64,000 nt of DNA from Chlorophyllum brunneum (Eukaryota > Basidiomycota > Agaricomycetes > Agaricales > Agaricaceae), in NCBI GenBank assembly GCA_963576785.1, contig OY756148.1:1922001-1986000 (forward strand), in the 5' to 3' direction. The notes beneath the pieces were generated by a model that ran no database searches, was not told where the DNA came from, and saw nothing but the letters and a program-made list of their open reading frames with translations. Positions 20,101-29,551 of this stretch are shown one piece after another; within the stretch, counting starts at the first letter, position 1, and the number at the start of each line of letters is the position of its first letter. The translations under genes and the position numbers were made by a program.

Positions 20101-21208
20101 AAAAGTTGTCCATTATGGTCATGACCCATTTGAATTTATGGTAAGAAAGAATTGGAAGTTCAACTAAATCCGAGTGAATTCTTTCTAATGGATGCTTTGC
20201 ATGTGTAGGGTTCTCTCTAAAGGGTTTCTGGTGCATCTTTCCCTTGGCACAACCGTCACAGACTGGTTTTTGCTCGGGAATCCGTACCAGAGTAAACCCA
20301 ATCGTATTTTTCTCAAAATGATTGAGGATACGATTAGAGGGATGTCCTAATCTTACATGTACAACTTTGTAGCCAACGATCAGATCCACAGTCATAGCTG
20401 CTTGTTCCGAGTATACAATTTTGGTATTAACAAAATGTAAAGTAGTGTTACGACTTGCTGAAGGATATGCTTGAAGAATAGCATTTCCTTCGCTATCAAC
20501 AACTACTGATTTGTTGGCATCTGTTCTAACAGTTTTGCCATCCTGGCATAACTGTCCCACTGACATTAGTTGTTCAGAGGTTCCTTTTAGAAGGAAGACT
20601 GGATATATTAATATCTGCGTTGGTTGAACACTGTCAGTCTTCCCATTATAGACTCTATGCTTAAGCATAACTGCACCAAGACCAACCACATTAAGGTAGG
20701 GACCTTGTGCTCCTACAGTTTTAATTGGGATCGAAACTTTGAGTTCTTCGAAGTTGATAAAGTCTTCTGCATAAGGGGTATAATGACATGATGCCCCTGA
20801 GTCTAATAACCATATGTCACTATATTCTTCTAGTGGCATTATGATTTGATCATTGCTTAGCGATCGAGATCTTATTTGATCTAGTACTCTTAAATACTGA
20901 TCAGGCATGTGCGTTGAGAAACAAGAAAATTGAGAAGTGTTCAAACACTTCTCATTCATTGATTCGCACAAAAATACATTATTATGGGATCCTAAAGATC
21001 CCAATAGTGTATCTATATGCCCAGCCCCCAACGTCCTTTCCCCTTGCCCTTGCCCTTCTTCTTGTGAAGTTGGCCAGTCGGCATATTGGTGACAGGACTG
21101 TGTATCAGGGTTAGTAAGAGTATCTGAGATCAAATGGATCACGTACCCAGCTCCTCCCTTCTTCTTGAAATTGCTTCCGTAGTCGGTCAATGAAAGTCCG
21201 AGAGACAC
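17141..21208 (-). pseudogene. C1 pol: protease, integrase, reverse transcriptase, RNase H; several stops
   Basis: One reading frame covers the whole copia pol order. Protease: WLLDSGASCHY. Integrase: VRLGHPSN with CDGC, then catalytic HSDLVEL, CTDKGGEY and NGRAEYLNQTL. A Pro/Ser-rich linker leads to the reverse transcriptase, with LVYVDDSMFVG near 18085. RNase H: SDSDWAG, SSTEAEYMAL and the usual DILTK tail. Stops include TAG after EVLN (about 19712), TGA after KDLN (about 18647), TGA after RQLV (about 17420) and TGA near the C-terminus. The catalytic residues I can see are intact; point stops, not domain loss, inactivate it. The frame differs from gag, so a frameshift or separate start is needed. 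Confidence 0.9.
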
Positions 21209-21209
21209 C

Positions 21210-23165
21210 TCAGATTAAGGTGCCGAAACAAAAGGTTCGGACTTTGGAGACTTTGGAAGGGGCCCAGAAGAGGGTCCTGCAACATTTGCAAGGTTCCTGG
21301 GGGTCGTGGATGTCGTAGGCAACATCCTGAGCCGGTGCCATAAGGTTGTCAACCTCCTTCTTGCTCTCAAGCCGCTTGAAGGCTTCATCTACCAATACTG
21401 TAAGTATGGCAGGTCGCCTGTCAGCAGTCTTGTTCTTTTGAGTAAGAGAGTATCTCTTACTCTGGAAGTGCTCCATTGGAGGGGAGGCCCTAGGAAGAGG
21501 AGGAAATTCTTCTTCATAGGTCCTTACAGCCGGAGCTACTATTTCCTCTGGAGGAGGAAGGTAGTACGGCTGAACTTCTCCAGGTTCAAGGGAGTCGCCC
21601 CGGGTGACAGAGTCCATGCTAGGAATCTTTACCACATGATGCATAGCCAAATTGAGTTTATTCCCAAATTTGGGAGAAATCAATAAGGTATATGGCAAAT
21701 CAAGGGATAAGAGGAAAGAGAAGCAGATGCGGGTCACGTTAATATCGGGGTTACTATACTTTAGGAACCATTTACTCACCCTCGTGTGTCCCTCACAGGT
21801 ACAACCTGGAGGGTGACCAGAAGGAACTGAAGGTATACTGGGAGGTGTCACCGATCGTCCTTGTTGGGCGCGGGGATGAGAGACCTCGTGCATCCGTCGA
21901 TCATAACGATCGAGGGCACGTTTCTTCACCATTTGCATAGGCAAAGGGCTAGTGATGCGGTTGCGCCAGGTGGTCACCTGTTGGATCCGCAGTGAGTTTT
22001 CGAGCAGGGCGGTGAAACATAAGTTTTGTGCTTCAGCACGCACCTTTTTCTCGAGCTTAGCATGAGCATTCTCTCATGCCTGCTGGACCTTCTTGGGATT
22101 AACCCAAGTAAGAGGTTTTGGTCTCTCACTCACTAGTACATGAGTGGTCGGAGGAGCGGGAGCGGGAACGGGTCGAGGCGCATCTATGTGCCTCATCAGG
22201 TCGAAGAGGGTCATTCCCGGACCAGTGAAGTGACAGACTGCTGGTTCCGTGGCAGCGGCAAAGCCTGCCATGGCTTCCGCCATGTGGGCTTGAGGTTTAC
22301 CCTAGTGCTTTTTGGGCTTCTTCTTCTTCTTCTGGATGTTAATCCAGGTAGGAGTAGGAGGAGAAGGCTGAGGGGGCTGCCCACTCAGATTGGCAGGATG
22401 ACATGGTCCTCTCGCAGGCTGGGCCCTGGTATCACCTCCAGGGTGGAAGCGATTCCAGGGTGGTCCAGGGCGAGTCCTAGGGAAGTTGCCCTGAGGGCGA
22501 GCTTGGTAGTTGGCAGTAGCGGCAAATGAAGCTTGTTGGTTAGACATGGAGGGTCTGGATCCTTCACGTCTTGACCACTCAGCATTTATAGCCTGCTGAA
22601 CTACCTTCCAGGTCATATCTACAACATCGTGATTATTCGCCAATGTTGTTTGTACCACAGCATTCCAATCAGGTGGTAATGCGTTCAAAGCGATCATCGC
22701 ACCAAGAACTTCTGGCAATCTTACTTTAGCTGTTTCTAATTGAGAAGCCATTGTTCTCAATTCAGCTAGATCCATTGCTGGATCTTGATTCCCTGAAATG
22801 CGCTTTCACAGCATTCTTTGGAGAATTGAATACACCGCAGTAGGAGAAGGTGTCCCAAAGCGGGTTTTCAAGTCATCCCAGAGGAATCCAGGAGCATCAT
22901 GCCCATGGAGCAATAGGGAATCAGGTAAGGTGCCATTAATAACAGCTAATGCCTGACCTCTCAATTGTTCTCTCCTTCTATCTTCCTCCGTTAAAGTGGT
23001 AGGATTTGCAGAAGAGAGATCCTGGTTTGTCACAGTCCATCTGGACTGGTCAGAACCAGTGACAGAAATGAGGGTTAGGGCATCCTGAAGCCTTCTAGAC
23101 CAGAATGCATAGTTCTTAGGCCTATTAAGCTTAGGTAAACCAGCGACGATATTATTGGTAGACAT
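21210..23165 (-). pseudogene. C1 gag, long frame with three stops
   Basis: From MSTNN at 23165 one frame runs about 650 codons to a TGA at 21210, broken by TGA (about 22806), TAG (about 22302) and TGA (about 22074). The N-terminal third is a standard copia capsid region (LPKLNRPKNYAFWSRRLQDA, GFLWDDLKTRFG). The middle ends in a Lys-rich run. The last 360 codons are unusual: they contain CTCEGH and CKCC cysteine clusters but no standard CCHC knuckle, and a segment near 21790-21640 looks like an intron (GTGAGT...AG). Upstream, an LTR-encoded exon can be spliced in frame to this start. Confidence 0.75.
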
Positions 23166-23191
23166 AATATCTTCGTCGAGTGTATTTCTTT

Positions 23192-23403
23192 CTAGAAGAA
23201 AATTCTCGTATCAGTAATGATCAAATACAAGGATAACTCTGTCAGGTAAAGCCCTATCATCCTATCTTGGTTAGAGGGGATGATAATAGTTTAACCATTG
23301 GTAAGGCTACCGGGGCCCATAACCTGTTGAGGAAATGAAAATAACAAGTTGTTTGCTGGAGGCAGCAGTAAACGCAGTGGGAGAGAACGTAAGGTCTACT
23401 TAC
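23192..23403 (-). other. Predicted intron from C1 5' LTR to gag, removing the primer site
   Basis: On the minus strand the donor GTAAGT starts at 23403 inside the LTR. A CTGAT branch-point-like motif and a pyrimidine-rich TTTTCTTCTAG acceptor end at 23192. The intron is 212 nt and phase 1. It contains the LTR end and the primer-binding site. The related C2 copy has the same arrangement (26408-26199, 210 nt). Confidence 0.7.
23313..23324 (-). other. C1 primer-binding site, internal (half) initiator-tRNA type
   Basis: The minus strand reads GGTTATGGGCCC directly after the 5' LTR. This is complementary to the anticodon arm of initiator tRNA-Met, the primer site known for Drosophila copia, which uses a cleaved half-tRNA. 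It is not the usual 3'-end TGGTATCAGAG type. It lies inside the predicted intron. Confidence 0.65.
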
Positions 23404-23895
23404 CAAGATAATAAGCTTCTATCTGATACCTGTAGAAAGGTAATTCGGATAGACAGATATTATTGATAAACCGGTTGATGTTAGAGTCGTAGAGATCAAA
23501 GTCAATTAAATCGATTGAGGTGTTGTACTCAAAGAGATAGGTAATGGTAAAGAAGTTGTTCGATTGAACAAAATACAGAACTAGGTCTGCTACATGGGGT
23601 TTATATACATATTGTAACATAGGCGAGTCATACTACATAAAATACTAGCATTGTATGGATTGTTCCTTATAACTCCTTTTAACTGTGGCGTAGTGCCTGC
23701 AGAGTACTGCAGAACGTAGTATCTAGTCATTGGTACTATGTAGAATAATCTATCAAGTACTTATGACTCTCATTGTATGCAGAGCAACTCATAGGAAGTT
23801 ACTATGGAATGAAGTTACTGGAAAGTAACGAATCAGTCTATTATTATCATAATGACTTCATAGTCTATTTCTAGAATATGTCCAAAACTTCAACA
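23325..23895 (-). repeat. C1 5' LTR
   Basis: 571 bp, TGTTGAGG...TTCAACA, with gag downstream on the minus strand. It carries the LTR exon. Confidence 0.93.
23404..23620 (-). CDS. LTR-encoded first exon of C1 gag (72 codons plus one base)
   Basis: Within the 5' LTR an ATG at 23620, preceded by an in-frame TAG, opens a frame (MLQYVYKPHVAD...RYQIEAYYL). It ends at a GTAAGT donor; unspliced, it stops two codons later. Splicing to 23191 continues in frame as ERNTLDEDI and then the gag Met, adding about 81 residues to gag. The C2 LTR encodes a clearly homologous peptide. Over 53 aligned codons I count roughly 19, 7 and 29 differences at codon positions 1, 2 and 3, the pattern of a protein under selection. 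The motifs FFTI.Y, FDLY, CLSEL.FYRY and EAY are shared. The function of the extension is unknown. Confidence 0.65.
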
Positions 23896-25210
23896 CCTTT
23901 ACCATCTACCACCTCAACCTTACCATCCTACCAGGATGAAGGCCATTACAAGGATCCCTTCTCAGACATTGGAAGCAGCCAATCACATTAGATACCAACC
24001 TGTCGAACTATATGGAGTAGAAGAACTCCTCGAGGACAGTCCTTACTACTGACTACCCAAGATTGAATGTAATGAAATGGAATTTGTTACTAACAAAGGG
24101 AATAATGTTATGTCCAAACCTCGAACCTATGTCAGAGGTTATGACAAGTTTCCAGAAGCAATACCACTTGTCCTACTACCATGATCCAATGATGCTATTA
24201 TCGATTCTCTACTTCAACTAGCCTGGAAATATGCACCATACTTACATATATACGACACTGATGGACTCTACTTATGCACCATTGAGAACAACCTCTACAG
24301 CACCTGGAATAATGGTTGGAAAGCATGACTGACTACTGAAGAAACTATGCAGTACATCCACCCCTACATGTACACTCACAGTCCAGCACTCGAAGTGCTC
24401 ATTCACCAACAAATCACCAATGGAATCTATTGCATAGAAATGTGACCTAGAAACTTATCACCAGATGACAAACCCACTGTACCCAGTAGTGACAGCAATG
24501 ATTCTCCCCATCCACTATTGCAATTTACTTGAGCCTTTGTTAAGTTACCCGAGTCCTATCTCTCCAAAGAACCAATCACATCTATGTCATCTCTATTATC
24601 CAACTCTGATTATCCTATGGATGCAGTTCTTCCATCACCACTGTCATTGTCATTGCCTTCTACCACTTCATCCTGCATGTCTTGTGACTGCAGCTGTTCT
24701 GATGAATCTCCATCATCATAAGTAAGCACTCATCTATTTCACTGTCATCAGTTTCACTTTGCTCTATGTTTAGCTGTTTCATCTTTATCAGTTCACGTTT
24801 ATCTTTAGCAGTGTTTCACCTTGAGTTTCATATCTATCAGTTTCACATTGTGAAACATGTTTCAGTCTCATTATCTATACTCTGTAGTATTTATAGAAAA
24901 GAAGTAGTTAGTATAAATAGCCAACTATATTAGGAAGTCAAAGCTTAAGCTTTGATCTTCTATAGGGATAGCCTTCTTGATTGCCTAAGAAGAGTTTCCA
25001 TTGACAGTTGCTGTCAATCAATAGAAGATTACTTAACTGCTTATTCTCTACTCACCCTTATCACTCAGAGCTATGAGATAAATGGGATTCCCATTTCTTG
25101 GTTGAGTAACGACAGTTTGCTTATCTGGTTACTTGGCTGAGATAGGTATTAAGGCCATACCCTAGAGGTCACATCCTCTTCAATTGCCCTTAGTAGCCAA
25201 ATCTGTAACA
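23896..25210 (+). mobile_element. Gypsy family II, second copy, right piece with LTR
   Basis: This aligns with 12164-13510: the end of the extra ORF (to about 24720), then the LTR ending TAACA at 25210. A short deletion removes the polypurine region next to the LTR start. It keeps CGA or has CAA at positions where the other copy has TGA. It meets family I gag sequence at 25211. Confidence 0.8.
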
Positions 25211-25536
25211 ACTTCTATGTTGGATGTTTCAGATTTACTGTATTTGTAGATCTCGGCAATTTCTATATTGGATGGGGCTTTGGCAACTTCTGTGTTGAAT
25301 GGATCTTTGGCAACATCTATGTTGGATGTGGTCTTGGCAACTTCTGTATTGAATAGGATTTCGAAGAAAGCTGTGTCTTCATCTATACTGTAGTCTAATT
25401 TCTGTTACTTAAGTCCTTCAGGGACTTCTGGTTCTGTTTGTCTTTTGGATCCAGTGGTGACTGGTGATCCCTGGATATCTGTTGGTCTTAGAGCTCTGGG
25501 TCTTCTTGGTGTTCTCAATGAGCTGCTGCTGTCCAT
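25211..25536 (-). pseudogene. Gypsy family I gag, N-terminal fragment, broken
   Basis: This is a copy of the gag start at 1-350: ATG at 25536, the same Ser-rich opening and the same acidic repeats. An in-frame TAA near 25415 and truncation at the family II LTR end inactivate it. Confidence 0.7.
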
Positions 25537-25614
25537 ATACTGTCATCCTGGTCAGAGACTATTATTCCAAGCCTAGCTGCAAATAGTGGCACCTTTTGCA
25601 AGGTGAGTCAAATA

Positions 25615-25627
25615 ACACTTTACCAAA
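25615..25627 (-). other. Primer-binding site of the family I fragment
   Basis: Same sequence as at 431-443. It is complementary over 10 nt to 25711-25720 inside the adjacent LTR. Confidence 0.6.
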
Positions 25628-25931
25628 TGTCACAATCTTAGTCTAGGACTCAGGTTGCAAGTCTTTGGATAAAGACAAGGAAGTAGAGAGAAGAGAAAGG
25701 GATGATATGATTGGTAAAGTATAAGGAATACATCAAGTATTACTACACTTTATATACTAGTAGTAGTGCTAAGAATAAGGGAATGGAGTAACAGAGTCAT
25801 TAGGAATGAGTAAAACAAATCAGTAAAAGTACAGCCATACAGAGTGAAACAGGAGATAAAATGGGTACAAAGAAATAATAAGTATGATGGGTGTATGATA
25901 GGAATATACTGCCTATCTATAGTTCATAACA
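25628..25931 (-). repeat. Gypsy family I LTR
   Basis: 304 bp, with TATA box at 25756-25748 on the minus strand pointing to the gag fragment. Its right end joins directly into copia C2 gag. Confidence 0.88.
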
Positions 25932-26172
25932 GTAATGTGCCATTTAAAACAGCCAATGCCTGTCCTTGTAATTGTTCTCTTCTCCTATCTTTATCTGTCA
26001 AATTTTGCAGATTAGTAGGAAAAAGGTCCTGATCAATTATAGACTATCCTGACTGGTTGGTACCAGTGACAGTTATGAGGGTTAAGGTATCTTGAAGCCT
26101 CCTAGACCAGAACACATAGTTTTTAGGTCTATTGAGCTTAGGTAAGCTAGGAGTGATATTATTGGTAGTCAT
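25932..26172 (-). pseudogene. C2 gag, N-terminal fragment
   Basis: The ATG at 26172 reads MTTNN followed by LPKLNRPKNYVFWSRRLQD, as in C1 gag. An in-frame TAG stands where C1 has TGG. Truncated by the family I LTR. Confidence 0.8.
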
Positions 26173-26329
26173 AATACCTTTGTCAAGAAAATTTCTTACT
26201 AGAAGAAAATTCACAATCAGCAATAATCAAAGACAGGAATAACTCTATCAGGTGAAGCCCTATCACTCTATCTCAGTTAGAGGAGGGATAATGGTTTATC
26301 CATTGGTAAGGCTACTGTAGCCCATAATC

Positions 26330-26886
26330 TGTTGAGGAAACAACCATAACAAGTTATTGCAGGGTAGCAGCAGCAAATGCAGTGGGAGAAAATATAGGGT
26401 CTACTCACTGAGGAAGTATGCTTCTAAGAAGTATCTATAGAAAGGTAGTTCAGATAGACAGAGGTTGTTTACAAAATGATTTTTGTCTGTGTTATAAAGG
26501 TCAAAGTTGATTAGGTTGAGATTGGGATTGTGTGTGAGAATATAGGCAATAGTGAAGAACTTGTTCAATTGAACAGAATCCAGAATATGTCTACTACATA
26601 GGGCTTATACATATCTAGGAGAGGTCATACTACATACAGAGTCATATAGACACATGTTGTGTTGGAAATACATAGAACATTCTATCTGACTCTTACTGAG
26701 TACTCTATATATCCTAGTTATTAGAACTACATAGAAAGATCTAAGTACCAATTATCATTACTAGTCATGATTGACTTAGTATGACTTTCATCATATGCAG
26801 AGCAACTCATAGGAAGTTTTGGTTTAGTCTATTATTATTATAACAACTTAAAGTCTATTCATAGAATATGACTAGAAACCTCAACA
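26330..26886 (-). repeat. C2 5' LTR with LTR-encoded gag exon
   Basis: 557 bp, TGTTGAGG...TCAACA. The exon ends at 26409 with donor GTGAGT. Acceptor TTCTAG is at 26199 and gag continues in frame from 26198. Near its start the exon has a 1-nt deletion relative to C1; the remaining 53 codons are open. The primer-site region reads GATTATGGGC, decayed from the C1 form. Confidence 0.8.
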
Positions 26887-27162
26887 GGGTGGGGGCAGGA
26901 AGGAGAAACAAGTTGTTGAAGTAGCAGATGCTTTTGTATCACCAAACCAACCCCATTCCCATGGCGTCCTGCACACCTTTGGCAACCCACTCGGCCAGGC
27001 CACGGCCCAAGTGCCGAGATCGGCACGGCGGCATGTAACACACTGCGCGTTCCTCCTCTGCAAGGCGTTTCCTGCTGCTACAGTTGGACGAACGAGGCCG
27101 ACCAGCCCATATATACAATTTACAGATGAGATAGAGCAGGACGAAATATCTAGCACGGTTCG
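26887..27162. other. Boundary of transposon block; 3' flank of the next gene
   Basis: Host sequence starts here with a visibly higher GC content. It is the 3' flank of the minus-strand gene that ends at 27163. No gene seen. Confidence 0.6.
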
Positions 27163-29018
27163 TTACATATACATCTCCTCGTCCATGTCGTCCCACGGCC
27201 AGTGAGCCATAATCTCCTCCCGTTCCTTCGCCGACTGGGCCCCCGCCAACGCCTCCTCCTTGCACTCCTTGAAGAAAGCCACGGCACCCTCGTAGTCCTC
27301 AACCGGTACCCAGCCCTCCTCCCCGACGCCGCGCATGGACTGTAAGAACTCGAAGCCCCTGGTCGCTTTGCTCAGTTCTTTATCCAGCACCGCCGTCTCG
27401 TCCAAGTCCTTGGCGTCGAACTCGAGGGGACACGGCACACCTCCACCCGTAAGCTCCTCCCACTTGTTCGTGGCTTGAATAAGCGCAGCCTTCAGGTCGG
27501 AGGTCTCGCCCTCCCACGGGCCACCAGCGTGCAGGAAGAGTCGGCCACGGAGCGCGTACAGGCGGTCCGTAAAGGCGGCGTAGTGGAGCGGGTTGCGCTC
27601 CCTCGTGCTGGTGACGTAGAGATAGTGAACGAGGCGACAACGGTAGCGATACTCCTCGCCGTCTCGCTGAGCTTCGCTCATCTCGTCAAGGTTCTCCGGT
27701 CGAGAGGGCGGCGTCATGGACTGCGACGCGCCGTCTGCGTGGTTCTGGAGGCGTTGGGGAATGCCGGCGAGGAGAAACATGGGCAGGATAGACGTGTGTT
27801 GCCAGTCAAACAGGCTGACGATTTTGCAGTCGGAGCCGGGCAACCACGACACGAAGATGTTGTTCGGCTGGAGGTCTGGATGGCGGATGTAGAAACGACT
27901 TAAAGCGGGGTCCCTAGGAACGAGCGACGACGTGATGCTGAGGTACCGCTCCAAGTTCTCGATGTGGTCCGACGGCGACTGCTGCTGGTAATTATAACTG
28001 GGCCTCCTTTCGCGCCGCAGCGGTAGGAGCGGTTGTCCGGAGTGCTTTAGATAGGTGATCTCCTTCTGCGCCGCTGCCGCGAGAGCTGCTTCGGCGCTAT
28101 GATCTATAGATGCCAGTTAGTTTGAGGGCGTAATAATAAGGAGGCGGAGAGCGGCATACATGGTCCTCGATTTACGTCGAGCCCTGCTCTTCTCCCATAC
28201 CACAACGCCAGCTTCGTGTCCGGGCCGACGCAGAAACGCTTGTCCTCCAGAGGCACGCCCAGCCCTGGGGCGACCTTCTCGAGGTCTTTGGTGAAGTACA
28301 GGCTCCCGCCAGCGGGTAATGGCTGAGACATCATGTGTGATTCGAACTGAGTGAGCTGGCGGACGACGGAGATGACTTCCTCGTCCCCGAGGGTGGGCCA
28401 GACCTCGCTGAGCTTTGGGCCGTGAACGAACTCCATAAGAATATACGGGGTTCCAGCGACGTTGTCCGAGTCGGCCGAGTACCCGTATATCTCAGGGACA
28501 GGGATCCCGCAGGACCGCTGGTACTCGATAGTAGCCACCTCGCTGGCGACGGCGTAGTAGTTAGGGACCGTCATGGGGTAGGGAACCCGGGCGACCACCT
28601 GCCGACCGTCGCGCAGAGCGACGACGAAGGTGCGGTTGAAACCGCCCTCAGCGAGCTTGGATATGCTGACGACATCCGTAGGACTTTGATACACAGACTC
28701 GGCTGCAAGTCGACACAGCCCGTCGACATCGAAGGCGACCTTCCGCTCCTTGTGGCGAAGAGCGTCGTTGTAGCTGAACGATAGAGATGACAGTCAGATA
28801 TCTATGCGCTAGAACAACGCTTATGAGGCTTACACCCAACGCCCTGACGTGTAGTCGTAGAGGTCGTTTTGAGACTCGGTCATGGAGGACAAGGCGCGAC
28901 ATGGCAGCGAACGTGTTGTGGAGATGGAGCTCCGGAAGGAAGAGAATAACGGTCGCGGAGAAGCGGGAGCTTTGAGCTTGTTGAAGACGACTGAACTCGC
29001 CCTTCCACGGCGAAGCAT
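27163..29018 (-). CDS. APH/Aim9-like kinase-fold protein with mitochondrial presequence
   Basis: Three exons are proposed: 29018-28834, 28773-28160 and 28103-27163 (579 aa), with introns of 60 and 56 bp (GTAAGC...CAG and GTATGC...TAG) that keep the frame. The first 40 residues (MLRRGRASSVVFNKL, rich in Arg/Ser, no acidic residues) look like a mitochondrial targeting peptide. The body is an aminoglycoside-phosphotransferase-type fold: nucleotide loop LAEGGFNRTFVV, ARVPYP at the Lys position, the Brenner motif HPDLQPNNIFV and the metal-binding LFDWQHTS. Fungal members of this family (Aim9 and relatives) are probably mitochondrial small-molecule kinases; the substrate is not known. The C-terminal extension after the kinase core is acidic. 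Confidence 0.85.
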
Positions 29019-29551
29019 GCCTGAGGTGAGGTCGCGGTGCCCCTTGATTTATTCACATCCACAAAACACACCATCGTCACCTCGTTAACTCAAGCCATGT
29101 CGTCAGCTTTCACCGTGGGAGAGTTCGTTCAAGAAAGCCCGGATGCCCCGCTCTATCCTACCGCTGGCCTAGAACTGAAAGAACCCGACCGTCTGCAGCT
29201 GTTGGCGCATCCTGCTGATGCGGGCACCCCCCTTCCCCCTTACCGTTCTCCCTGTCTCACCCCTATCCAAGGACTCCCTCGACTACGTCAACATATCCCT
29301 TTCGGGCGCTCTCCGCCAGACCCCTAGACCCGATGTCTGAGCGTGTTTCGAAAAATCTGTTGGCTGAATAGCGTGCAGCGTTCACTGCCCTGCCACACCA
29401 CTTCGCTCGTCCGGTAAATGTGAAAAAAATGTGCTATGCTATACTATGAAAAGGAATGAATAGCCGAATGATCTTGTAGTATTGTATCCGAGTCCACACC
29501 GACGCCTGCAACAAGTGGCTTTTCAGCAAAAGTCCTTCGGCTCCGTCTCCT
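29019..29551. other. Intergenic; one short uncertain frame
   Basis: A plus-strand frame with ATG at 29097 (about 76 codons, MSSAFTVGEFVQES) sits divergent to the APH gene. It has no recognisable domain and could be a first exon, a remnant or chance. Nothing else is seen. Confidence 0.3.

Larger units (their letters stand above)
16535..23895 (-). mobile_element. Copia-type LTR retrotransposon C1, complete
   Basis: The element is 7361 bp on the minus strand, with 571-bp LTRs (TGTTGAGG...TTCAACA) and a 5-bp target duplication. Order on its own strand: 5' LTR, primer site, gag, protease, integrase, reverse transcriptase, RNase H, polypurine tract, 3' LTR. By eye the LTRs differ at about 18 of 571 sites, mostly transitions at CpG-like positions, so it is fairly young. 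Both gag and pol carry stops. Confidence 0.95.
25932..26886 (-). mobile_element. Copia-type element C2, 5' fragment
   Basis: This is the 5' LTR plus leader and gag start of an element related to C1 but clearly diverged. It is cut at 25931 by the family I LTR. The predicted LTR exon, intron and in-frame gag junction are all preserved. The right edge is the boundary with host DNA. Confidence 0.88.
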
